Origin: Brevundimonas sp.
Lineage (GTDB): Bacteria; Pseudomonadota; Alphaproteobacteria; Caulobacterales; Caulobacteraceae
Assembly (NCBI GenBank): GCA_022712235.1
Contig: JALAGW010000227.1
Location: forward strand, 1 to 17,529
Direction: 5' to 3'
DNA: 17,529 bases
The notes beneath the pieces are model-generated. The model was not told the DNA's origin. It saw nothing but the letters and a program-made list of their open reading frames with translations, and made no database searches. Of the stretch, positions 1-6,700 are shown in pieces. The number at the start of each line of letters is the position of its first letter. Position 1 is the stretch's first letter. The position numbers were made by a program, and so were the translations under genes.

Positions 1-28
1 TTCTAAGGAAGACCAATCCCCTTGTCAA
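1..28 (-). promoter_or_regulatory. Possible outward-facing promoter at the left window edge (partial)
   Basis: On the minus strand the bases at 28-23 read TTGACA, a perfect -35 hexamer. After a 17-base spacer the last visible bases (5-1) read TAGAA, four of five matching a -10 TATAAT box cut by the window edge. This would drive a gene to the left, outside the window. A perfect -35 often marks a strongly expressed gene, but nothing here identifies that gene. The hexamers are all the evidence there is. Confidence 0.35.
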
Positions 29-386
29 CCAGGCTTTTCAGCCCTTCCGCAAACCCGGAAACCGAAGCTCCCAAATCCACTTCGCCAAGCCCGTCTCCGG
101 CCCCAGCGCCCCGCCCGTTTCCAAGCGAGCGGCGGATATACGGACACAGCCCCGACTCCACAACCCTCAAATGACAAATATGCGAACTATCTCAACAAAC
201 CAGAGTCCCAGACAGGACGCCGTGCCGCCCGCATTCGCACGTCCGTCCGCGCCTCACATAATAGGTGACGCGATCCGGACCGGCAAAACCTTGCGCAGAT
301 CACCGCATGTCGGGACACAGATGCGTGCGAGGCAGGACAGAACGCATGGCGACGCACTTTTCTTCCACATTCTGATCGCGACGGGG
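29..386. other. Intergenic stretch without a convincing gene
   Basis: About 360 bases with lower GC than the genes to the right. Short open frames exist on both strands, including 171-428 on the plus strand, but their translations are Arg/Ser/Pro-rich with no recognisable domain, no good ribosome binding site and no operon context. I see no tRNA fold, terminator or repeat array here. It is best read as spacer between an unseen gene to the left and the ilv-leu promoter region. Confidence 0.6.
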
Positions 387-415
387 TTGCATCGCAGCAT
401 GGACGGCGGCATAAG
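387..415 (+). promoter_or_regulatory. Candidate promoter of the ilv-leu operon
   Basis: TTGCAT at 387-392 matches three of six bases of the -35 consensus, and CATAAG at 410-415 matches four of six of the -10 consensus. The spacer is the ideal 17 bases. Transcription would start near 422, leaving a short 5' leader before the Shine-Dalgarno-like AAAGG (428-432) and the TTG start of the leader peptide at 440. The geometry fits an attenuator transcript well, but the hexamers are weak and the call rests mainly on position. Confidence 0.4.
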
Positions 416-439
416 AGCGCCCAGTTGAAAGGTTCTCCC

Positions 440-580
440 TTGCCCCACCGCGCCGCCATTGCTGCGATCCTGAGCCCCGCGAAAGCGGCGGCCGATCTGC
501 GCGTGCTGTCGCTGGGCGTACTCCTTCTTTCGGTAATTCTTATTCCGCTTAGCCGAGCGGTGTGGATGCCTGCGACCTGA
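440..580 (+). CDS. Branched-chain amino acid leader peptide of the attenuator
   Basis: A 46-residue open frame, read from TTG at 440 (AAAGG at 428-432, seven bases upstream) to TGA at 578-580. Between residues 20 and 37 (codons at 497-550), 13 of 18 residues are Leu, Val or Ile, including LLL at 28-30 and VILI at 32-35. Such a run followed by a terminator hairpin is the hallmark of ribosome-mediated attenuation, as in E. coli ilvL and leuL. The peptide itself probably has no function: its translation reports whether Leu-, Val- and Ile-tRNA are charged. There is no in-frame ATG, so the start is uncertain. TTG at 425 and GTG at 503 are alternatives, and all of them retain the Leu/Val/Ile run. 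The coding run and its position before ilvD are seen directly; the regulatory role is inferred from known systems. Confidence 0.8.
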   Translation: MPHRAAIAAILSPAKAAADLRVLSLGVLLLSVILIPLSRAVWMPAT

Positions 581-616
581 CCTAAACCCGTCAAAATCGC
601 CCGCTTCACCCCGCTC
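545..616 (+). promoter_or_regulatory. Attenuator switch: protector and antiterminator pairing
   Basis: Three short segments can pair in exclusive ways. CCGCT at 545-549, inside the leader-peptide coding region, pairs with AGCGG at 556-560 across a six-base loop (protector hairpin). The same segment, extended to GAGCGGTG at 555-562, can instead pair with 607-616 (CACC, two bulged bases, GCTC; or six contiguous pairs to 611-616). That pairing destroys the left arm of the terminator at 609-615. A ribosome stalled on the Val-Ile-Leu codons at 533-541 should cover 545-549 but leave 556 onward free, favouring the antiterminator. A ribosome that reaches the stop at 578 lets the protector re-form and the terminator fold. 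The pairings are read from the sequence; the dynamics are inferred. Confidence 0.65.
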
Positions 617-637
617 CCACCCGGCAGCGGGGTTTTT
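608..637 (+). terminator. Intrinsic terminator of the attenuator upstream of ilvD
   Basis: CCCCGCT at 609-615 pairs perfectly with AGCGGGG at 626-632, and A608 with T633 adds an eighth pair. The loop is ten bases (616-625), and five T residues follow at 633-637. This is a textbook rho-independent terminator lying between the leader-peptide stop and the first enzyme gene, so it should act as the conditional stop of the attenuator. Confidence 0.85.
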
Positions 638-683
638 CATGTGCCCGAGACAGAGCCGACAGGCAGAACCTTCCAAAAATCCG

Positions 684-2423
684 ATGACCAACTCGTCTGA
701 CAGCAAGAAACAACCCAACGCACGCAGTTCCGCCGTGACTCAGGGTCCGAACCGGGCCGCGGCGCGCTCCTATCTGCGGGCGGCCGGAATGCAGGACGCC
801 GACTTCGACAAGCCGATGATCGCCATCGTCAACACCTGGTCGACCGTCACGCCCTGCAACATGCACCTGGACCGCCTGGCCAAGGACGTGCGCGCCGGGA
901 TCATCGCGGCGGGCGGCTATCCGGTCGACTTCAACACCATCGTGGTCACCGACGGCATATCCATGGGCACGGCGGGCATGAAGGCCTCGCTGATCAGCCG
1001 CGAGGTCGTCGCCGACTCCATCGAACTGGCGGTCGAGGGGCATCAGCTGGACGGCGTCGTCTGCATCGTCGGCTGTGACAAGACCATCCCGGCGGCGGCC
1101 ATGGCCCTAGCCCGGATGGATATCCCCGGCCTGGTCTATTACGGCGGCACCATCCTGCCCGGTCGCATCGGCGAGAAGGAGGTCTCGGTCCAGGAGGTGT
1201 TCGAAGCCATCGGCGCCCACGGCGCCGGCGCCTTGTCCGACGAGGGCCTGAAGGCGGTCGAGAGCGCGGTCTGCCCCGGCGCCGGCGCCTGCGGCGGCCA
1301 GTTCACGGCCAACACCATGGCCATGGCCCTGTCGATGATGGGCATCAGCCCCATGGGCGCCAACGACGTCCCCGCCGTCGATCCCGGCAAGGGCGCGGAA
1401 GGCGAACGCTGCGGCCGCCTGATCGTCGAGCGAGTCTTCGCCGGGGACACCGCCCGCAAATACATCACCAAGGCCAGCCTGAAGAACGCCGCCGTCGCCG
1501 TCTCGGCCTCGGGCGGCTCGACCAACGCCGTCATGCACCTGACCGCCATCGCCGCCGAGGCCGGCGTCGACTTCGGCATCGAGGACTGCCACCAGGCCTG
1601 CGTCGAGGCCCCGGTCATCTGCGATCTGAAGCCCGGCGGCCGCTTCCTGGCCTCGCACCTGTTCGCGGCGGGCGGCACGCGCCTGGTCGCCCAGCGACTG
1701 GCCGAGGCGGGCAAGATCGTCAACACGCCGACGGTCAGCGGCCGCAGCCTGTTCGCCGAAGCCGCCGAGGCCGAGGAGACCCCGGGCCAGCAGGTCGTGA
1801 CCAGCATGGACGCCCCGGTCATGGCGCGCGGCTCCTACGCCGTCATCTATGGCGACGTCGCGCCCGAGGGCGCCGTGATCAAGCTGACCGGCCACAAGGT
1901 CGACCGCTTCGAAGGTCCCGCCGCCGTCTTCGACTGCGAGGAAGACGCCTTCCACGCGGTTCAGGACGGCTCGGTCGGCGAAGGCGACGTCATCATCATC
2001 CGCTACGAAGGGCCCAAGGGCGGCCCCGGCATGCGCGAGATGCTGCAGGTCACCGCCGCCCTGAAGGGCCGCAAGGTCGAGAACGTCGCCCTGCTGACCG
2101 ACGGTCGCTTCTCGGGCGCCAGCTACGGCTTCGTCGCCGGTCACGTCTCGCCCGAAGCGGCGGTCGGCGGGCCGATTGCACTCATTCGCGATGGCGATCC
2201 GATCGTCATCGACGTCACCAACCGCCGGATCGATGTGCTCGTCGATCTGGAGGCGCGCCGGGCGGACTTCGCCCCCAACCGGGTCCGTCCGGCGCAAGGC
2301 GTTTTCGCGAAATACCGCGCCGCCGTCGCCTCCGCCTCGCAAGGGGCCGTGACCATCCCCAATCCGCCGCCGGCCCAAACCGCCGAAACCTATTCCAACG
2401 CCGCCATCTCTGAGGACGCCTGA
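684..2423 (+). CDS. ilvD: Dihydroxy-acid dehydratase
   Basis: IlvD dehydrates 2,3-dihydroxy-isovalerate and 2,3-dihydroxy-3-methylvalerate to the 2-keto acid precursors of Val/Leu and Ile in the cytoplasm. From the ATG at 684 it is 579 residues, typical of the shorter IlvD/Edd class. Cys58 (TPCN), Cys131 (GCDKT) and Cys203 (GACGG) have the 73- and 72-residue spacing of the Fe-S ligands in plant and mycobacterial enzymes that carry a [2Fe-2S] cluster. Asp132 and Lys133 match the Mg-binding Asp and carbamylated Lys, and Ser477 in GRFSG is the expected catalytic base. An in-frame ATG at 639 would add 15 residues, but it lies directly against the terminator T-tract and the extra residues look unconserved, so 684 is preferred. 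Neither start has a strong Shine-Dalgarno sequence. It is the first enzyme gene after the attenuator; ilvC follows after 3 bases. Confidence 0.95.
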   Translation: MTNSSDSKKQPNARSSAVTQGPNRAAARSYLRAAGMQDADFDKPMIAIVNTWSTVTPCNMHLDRLAKDVRAGIIAAGGYPVDFNTIVVTDGISMGTAGMKASLISREVVADSIELAVEGHQLDGVVCIVGCDKTIPAAAMALARMDIPGLVYYGGTILPGRIGEKEVSVQEVFEAIGAHGAGALSDEGLKAVESAVCPGAGACGGQFTANTMAMALSMMGISPMGANDVPAVDPGKGAEGERCGRLIVERVFAGDTARKYITKASLKNAAVAVSASGGSTNAVMHLTAIAAEAGVDFGIEDCHQACVEAPVICDLKPGGRFLASHLFAAGGTRLVAQRLAEAGKIVNTPTVSGRSLFAEAAEAEETPGQQVVTSMDAPVMARGSYAVIYGDVAPEGAVIKLTGHKVDRFEGPAAVFDCEEDAFHAVQDGSVGEGDVIIIRYEGPKGGPGMREMLQVTAALKGRKVENVALLTDGRFSGASYGFVAGHVSPEAAVGGPIALIRDGDPIVIDVTNRRIDVLVDLEARRADFAPNRVRPAQGVFAKYRAAVASASQGAVTIPNPPPAQTAETYSNAAISEDA

Positions 2424-2426
2424 CCC

Positions 2427-3440
2427 ATGGCCATCACCATCTACACCAACGACGACATCAAGCCGGGCGCCATCGCCGGTCAGCGCATCGCCGTCATCGG
2501 CTATGGCTCGCAAGGCCGCGCCCACGCCCAGAACCTGAAGGATTCAGGGCATGACGTCATCGTCGGCGTTCGCCAGGGCGGCACGGGCTGGAAGCACGCC
2601 ACCGCCGACGGCGTCCCAACCGCCGAACCGGCCGAGGCCGTTCGCGGCGCCGACATCATCGCCATCCTGACCCCCGACATGGTCCAGAACGAGGTCTATC
2701 GCGACATCATCGAGCCGAACGCCAAGCCGGGCGCCGCCCTGCTGTTCGCCCACGGCTTCTCGATCATCTACGACCGCATCGCGCCGCGCGACGCCATGGA
2801 CGTCATCCTGGTCGCGCCCAAGGGTCCGGGCGACCTGGTCCGTCGTGAGTTCGCACGCGGCCGGGGCGTCCCCTCCCTGTTCGCCATCGAGAAGGACGCG
2901 ACCGGCAAGGCCCGCGACCGCGCCATGGGCTACGCCAAGGGCAGCGGCGGCGCGACCGGCGGCCGGCTGGAGACCTCGTGCCGCGAGGAGACCGAAACCG
3001 ACCTGTTCGGCGAGCAGGCCGTCCTGTGCGGCGGCGCCAAGGAGCTGGTCATCTCTGGCTTCAACACCCTGGTCGAGGCCGGCTACCAACCCGAGATCGC
3101 CTACTTCGAATGCCTGCATGAGCTGAAGCTGATCGTGGACCTCTTCTACGAGGGCGGCATCTCCAAGATGCACCACTTCATCTCGGAAACGGCCAAGTGG
3201 GGCGCCGTCGCCTCGGGGCCGCGCGTCATCACCGACGAGACCCGCGCCCGCATGAAGGAGGTCCTGACCGAGATCCAGGACGGAACCTTCGCCAGGAACT
3301 GGATCGCCGAGAACGAGGCCGGCAAGCCGCAATACCAGGCCTGGCTGGACGCTGATCGCCAATCCCACATCGAGCAGACGGGCGCCCGCCTGCGCGAGCG
3401 CATGGCCTGGCTGCAGACCCCCAAGTCTGAAGCCGCCTGA
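2427..3440 (+). CDS. ilvC: Ketol-acid reductoisomerase, class I (NADP-dependent)
   Basis: IlvC performs the Mg-dependent alkyl migration and NADPH reduction that turns acetolactate or acetohydroxybutyrate into the dihydroxy acids used by IlvD. The 337-residue length is that of the short class I enzyme. The Rossmann motif GYGSQG is at 25-30, followed by the cofactor-specificity loop around VRQGGTGWK (48-56). His109 (FAHG) is the conserved active-site His. Asp192 and Glu196 in ETDLFGE bind Mg, with Glu228 and Glu232 (YFECLHE) in the C-terminal knotted domain. The segment near 137-185 is somewhat divergent from the common class I pattern, but all catalytic residues are intact. The start has a GAGGA motif upstream, overlapping the end of ilvD. 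A 29-base gap to the next gene is the largest in the operon. Confidence 0.96.
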   Translation: MAITIYTNDDIKPGAIAGQRIAVIGYGSQGRAHAQNLKDSGHDVIVGVRQGGTGWKHATADGVPTAEPAEAVRGADIIAILTPDMVQNEVYRDIIEPNAKPGAALLFAHGFSIIYDRIAPRDAMDVILVAPKGPGDLVRREFARGRGVPSLFAIEKDATGKARDRAMGYAKGSGGATGGRLETSCREETETDLFGEQAVLCGGAKELVISGFNTLVEAGYQPEIAYFECLHELKLIVDLFYEGGISKMHHFISETAKWGAVASGPRVITDETRARMKEVLTEIQDGTFARNWIAENEAGKPQYQAWLDADRQSHIEQTGARLRERMAWLQTPKSEAA

Positions 3441-3443
3441 CCG

Positions 3444-3461
3444 CATATATATAAAGAGAGA
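3444..3461 (+). other. AT-rich spacer with ribosome binding site before ilvG
   Basis: The only real gap inside the nine-gene operon contains an alternating AT run (3445-3455) followed by AAAGAGAG, which can serve as the ribosome binding site for the ATG at 3470 with about nine bases of spacing. The AT run resembles a -10 region and stands out sharply from the GC-rich surroundings, but I see no convincing -35 at the right distance. It could equally be an unstructured translation-initiation region or an RNase E-type processing site. Confidence 0.4.
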
Positions 3462-3469
3462 CTGACCCG

Positions 3470-5188
3470 ATGAGCGCCGCCGCGCCCGCCCTGAAAACCG
3501 CCTCCGCCCCGGCGACCGTGCACGACACGGCCACCGGTGCGCGCCTGCTCGTCTCCAGCCTGGAGCGGGTGGGCGTGGAGGTGGTCTTCGGCTACCCCGG
3601 CGGCGCCATCATGCCGATCTACGACGCCCTGACCGGCACAGGCCTGAAGCACATCCTGGTCCGCCACGAACAGGGCGCAGCCTTCGCCGCCGACGCCTAT
3701 GCCCGCGCCTCGGGCAAGGTCGGGGTCTGCATGGCCACATCCGGCCCCGGCGCCACCAATCTGATCACCGGCATCGCCAACGCCATGATGGATTCGGTGC
3801 CCATGGTCTGCATCACCGGCAACGTCCCCCAGGGCGTCATGGGCACCGACGCCTTCCAGGAGATCGACATCCTGGGCGTCACCCTGCCGATCGTGAAACA
3901 CTCCATCCTGGTGCGCGACGCGGCCGAGATCCCGGCCGCCGTCGAACAGGCCTTCCACATCGCCGCCTCGGGCCGTCCCGGTCCGGTTCTGGTCGACCTG
4001 CCCAAGGACGTCCAGTTCGCCACCGCCGTCGCGCCGTTCGGCTTCAACATCCCCAATGAGACCGCCGAGGTCGACCACGACGCCATCGCCGAGGCCGAAC
4101 GCTTCATCCGCGCCGCCGAGCGCCCGCTGATCTACATCGGCGGCGGCGTGAAGATCGGCCGCGCGACCGAGGCCGTCCGCGCCTTCGCCGAGGCGACCGG
4201 CATCCCGACCGTCTCGACCCTGAACGCCCTGGGCACGGTCGCCACCGACGCCCCCGGCTATCTGGGCATGCTGGGCATGCACGGCACGCGCGCGGCCAAT
4301 GAGGCGGTTCAGGCGTCGGACCTGCTGATCGTCCTGGGTGCCCGTTTCGACGATCGCGCCACGGGCAAGCTGGCCGAGTTCGCCCCCCACGCCCGCGTCG
4401 TCCACTTCGACGTCGACGCCTCCGAGATCGGCAAGCTGCGCGAGACCCATGTCGCGGTCGCCGGCGAACTGAAGCCCGGCGTCGAGGCCCTAACGGCGCG
4501 TATGGCGTCTGGCCCGCTGGCCATCGACCCCTGGGTCATCCGCTGCGCCTCGGCCGCTGCTCACCACGCCGCCCGCTATGATGCGCCGGGCGAAGGCGTC
4601 TATGCGCCGGCCCTGCTGAAGCAGTTGTCCGAGGCCGCCGGCGACCGCTTCGTCGCCGCCTGCGACGTCGGCCAGCATCAGATGTGGGCCGCCCAACACT
4701 GCCGCTTCTCCAAGCCGGAAGCCCACATCACCTCGGGCGGTCTGGGGGCCATGGGCTTCGGCCTGCCCGCGGGCCTGGGCGCCAAGCTGGCCGACCCGAC
4801 GGCCACGGTCGTCACCATCGCCGGCGACGGCGGCTTCATGATGAACATCCAGGAGCTGGCGACCCTGAAACGCTACGGCGTCGCCCTGAAGATCGTCCTG
4901 CTGGACAACTCCTCGCTGGGCCTGGTGCGCCAGTGGCAGGAGCTGTTCTTCGAGGAGAACTATTCCGAGGTCGACCTGTCCGACAACCCGGACTTCGTGA
5001 AGGTGGCCGAAGCCTTCGGCATCGAGGCCTTCCGCATCGACCAACGCGATCAGGTCGAGGACGGGATCGCCCGGCTGCTGGCAGCCGGCGGCCCCTGCCT
5101 GGCCCACGTGGTCATCAACCCCAAAGAGAACGTCTGGCCTCTGGTTCCGCCGGGCAAGAGCAACGCTGAAATGATGGAAGGCGCATGA
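3470..5188 (+). CDS. ilvG: Acetolactate synthase large (catalytic) subunit, AHAS II (IlvG)-like
   Basis: This ThDP- and FAD-dependent enzyme condenses pyruvate with a second pyruvate (Val/Leu path) or with 2-ketobutyrate (Ile path), the committed step of the pathway. The 572 residues comprise a ThDP-binding PYR domain with catalytic Glu67 in RHEQGAA, a central FAD-associated domain (about 205-345) and a PP domain with the metal/ThDP motif GDG at 452-454 through Asn480. Trp489 lies in the herbicide/substrate-site segment VRQWQ. Stretches such as DVGQHQMWAAQH and ENVWPLVPPG closely resemble E. coli IlvG (AHAS II) rather than IlvB or IlvI. The first 20 residues, Ala/Thr-rich, extend beyond the usual N-terminus. 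The 3' end overlaps ilvM by ATGA, implying translational coupling with its small subunit. The generic symbol ilvB is also used for this family. Confidence 0.93.
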   Translation: MSAAAPALKTASAPATVHDTATGARLLVSSLERVGVEVVFGYPGGAIMPIYDALTGTGLKHILVRHEQGAAFAADAYARASGKVGVCMATSGPGATNLITGIANAMMDSVPMVCITGNVPQGVMGTDAFQEIDILGVTLPIVKHSILVRDAAEIPAAVEQAFHIAASGRPGPVLVDLPKDVQFATAVAPFGFNIPNETAEVDHDAIAEAERFIRAAERPLIYIGGGVKIGRATEAVRAFAEATGIPTVSTLNALGTVATDAPGYLGMLGMHGTRAANEAVQASDLLIVLGARFDDRATGKLAEFAPHARVVHFDVDASEIGKLRETHVAVAGELKPGVEALTARMASGPLAIDPWVIRCASAAAHHAARYDAPGEGVYAPALLKQLSEAAGDRFVAACDVGQHQMWAAQHCRFSKPEAHITSGGLGAMGFGLPAGLGAKLADPTATVVTIAGDGGFMMNIQELATLKRYGVALKIVLLDNSSLGLVRQWQELFFEENYSEVDLSDNPDFVKVAEAFGIEAFRIDQRDQVEDGIARLLAAGGPCLAHVVINPKENVWPLVPPGKSNAEMMEGA

Positions 5189-5442
5189 GCATGAGCGACA
5201 CCATTCACATCCAGATCGACCGGGCCGACGGCTCGCTTCAGCGTCTCATCGGCCTGGTGGAACGCCGCGGCTTCCACATCGACGGCATGAGCATGGCGGA
5301 TGAAGGCCCCTCGCGCCGCATCGCCCTGACCGTGCGCGGCCGCGACGCCGCGCGCTCCATCGACAACCTGGGCTGCCAGATCGACCGCCTGTTCGGCGTG
5401 TCCCGCATCGGCGCCCCCGCCTACCAGTCCGAGGCCGCGTAA
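5185..5442 (+). CDS. ilvM: Acetolactate synthase small subunit, IlvM-like ACT protein
   Basis: An 85-residue protein consisting of little more than one ACT-type fold (about residues 6-75), with the recognisable stretch LVERRGFHIDGMSM at 24-37. It is the size of E. coli IlvM (87 residues) and much shorter than IlvN/IlvH-type small subunits of about 160-180 residues, which carry an extra C-terminal domain. Small subunits activate and stabilise the catalytic subunit and may mediate end-product inhibition. E. coli IlvM confers little valine sensitivity, so weak valine feedback is plausible here but unproven. The ATG at 5185 overlaps the ilvG stop (ATGA); a second in-frame ATG at 5191 is an alternative start. 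The next gene begins one base after the stop. Confidence 0.85.
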   Translation: MSMSDTIHIQIDRADGSLQRLIGLVERRGFHIDGMSMADEGPSRRIALTVRGRDAARSIDNLGCQIDRLFGVSRIGAPAYQSEAA

Positions 5443-5443
5443 A

Positions 5444-6700
5444 ATGTCCCGAGTAGAACGAGTATCCAGAACCGCAGAGATTGCGGCGTCGGATCCCAAC
5501 CGCGTCATCATCTTCGACACCACCCTGCGCGACGGCGAACAGGCCCCCGGCTTCTCCATGTCGGCAGAGGCCAAACTGAAGATGGCCCATGTCCTGCGCG
5601 ACCTGAGCGTGGACGTGATCGAGGCCGGCTTCGCCGCCGCCTCGCCGGGCGACGAGGAATGCATCCGCCGCGTCTGCGGCGAGATCGAGGGACCGGTCTT
5701 CGCCTCCCTGTCGCGCGCCAACGAGAAGGACATCGACGCCTCCTTCCGCGCTCTGGCCCCGGCGCCGAAATCGCATCGTCGCTGCCACGTCTTCCTGGCC
5801 ACCAGCCCGATCCACCGCTCGGCCAAGCTGCGGATGAGCACCAACGAGGTGCTGGCGACGATTTCCCGCACGGTGGAATACGCCGCCTCGATGTTCGACG
5901 ACGTGGAGTTCTCGGCCGAGGACGCCTTCCGTACGGAACCCGAGTTCCTGGCCGAGGCCCTGATGGCCGCCGCCGACGCGGGCGCCCAGACGCTGAACGT
6001 GCCCGACACCGTCGGCTACGCCACCCCCGAAGAGGCGCGCCAACGCTTCGCCTATCTGGACGGCGTCATCCGCCCGCGCCACGCCGACATCATCTTCTCG
6101 TCGCACGCCCACAACGACCTGGGTCTGGCCGTGGCCAACTCCCTGGCCGCCGTCGAGGGCGGCGCGCGTCAGATCGAGGGCGCCATCAACGGCATCGGCG
6201 AACGGGCCGGCAACGCCTCCATCGAGGAGATCATCATGGCCCTGCGCACCCGCGCGGATCGCTATGGCGTCAGCGTATCCGCCGAGAGCCGCCACCTGGT
6301 GCGGGCCTCCCAGACCCTGCGCGACGTGACCGAGACGGTCATCGCTCGCAACAAGGCCATCGTCGGCCTGAACGCCTTCGCCCACGAGGCCGGGATCCAC
6401 CAGCACGGCATGATGGCCGACGCCCGCACCTACGAGATCATGCGTCCCGAGGACGTCGGTTTCGAGGGCAGCTACTTCGTGCTGGGCAAGCACTCCGGCC
6501 GCCACGCGGTCGGCAAGCGGGCCGAGGCCCTGGGCCATGTGCTGGAAGGCCAGCGCCTGGCCGACGTCTTCGCCGGCTTCAAGCAACGCGCCGATCAGAT
6601 CGGCGAAATCAATGACGCGGAGCTGACCGCCATCATCACGGCTGTGACAGCCGCTGGCGCCTCCGCACAGATGGACAAGACCTATGCAGCCGTTGGCTAA
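5444..6700 (+). CDS. leuA: 2-Isopropylmalate synthase without the leucine-regulatory domain
   Basis: LeuA condenses acetyl-CoA with 2-ketoisovalerate, the first committed step to leucine. The TIM-barrel catalytic domain is complete: DTTLRDGEQ at 25-33 (metal ligand Asp25, catalytic Arg29), metal ligands His221 and His223 in SHAHND, NGIGERAGN at 249-257 with Asn257, and active-site His314 and His319 in FAHEAGIHQ. At 418 residues it ends roughly where E. coli LeuA reaches residue 395, so the C-terminal allosteric domain of about 100-130 residues that binds leucine is absent. The downstream ilvE overlaps the last 17 bases, so this is not a frameshift remnant. GIHQHG replaces the GIHQDG of E. coli. 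Citramalate or homocitrate synthase are conceivable alternatives, but the neighbours leuCDB and overall similarity favour LeuA. Confidence 0.88.
   Translation: MSRVERVSRTAEIAASDPNRVIIFDTTLRDGEQAPGFSMSAEAKLKMAHVLRDLSVDVIEAGFAAASPGDEECIRRVCGEIEGPVFASLSRANEKDIDASFRALAPAPKSHRRCHVFLATSPIHRSAKLRMSTNEVLATISRTVEYAASMFDDVEFSAEDAFRTEPEFLAEALMAAADAGAQTLNVPDTVGYATPEEARQRFAYLDGVIRPRHADIIFSSHAHNDLGLAVANSLAAVEGGARQIEGAINGIGERAGNASIEEIIMALRTRADRYGVSVSAESRHLVRASQTLRDVTETVIARNKAIVGLNAFAHEAGIHQHGMMADARTYEIMRPEDVGFEGSYFVLGKHSGRHAVGKRAEALGHVLEGQRLADVFAGFKQRADQIGEINDAELTAIITAVTAAGASAQMDKTYAAVG

Noticed and set aside
313..356. Possible hairpin with GTGCG/CGCAC arms upstream of the promoter
   Set aside because: Only five base pairs with a long loop and no T-tract; expected by chance in this composition.
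171..428. 85-codon plus-strand open frame upstream of the attenuator
   Set aside because: Low-complexity Arg/Ser/Pro composition, no recognisable domain, no ribosome binding site, and it runs through the likely promoter of the ilv-leu operon.
1107..2525. 472-codon minus-strand open frame opposite ilvD
   Set aside because: Same shadow pattern (Gly/Asp/Ala/Val-rich), no motif, and it lies opposite a strongly conserved enzyme.
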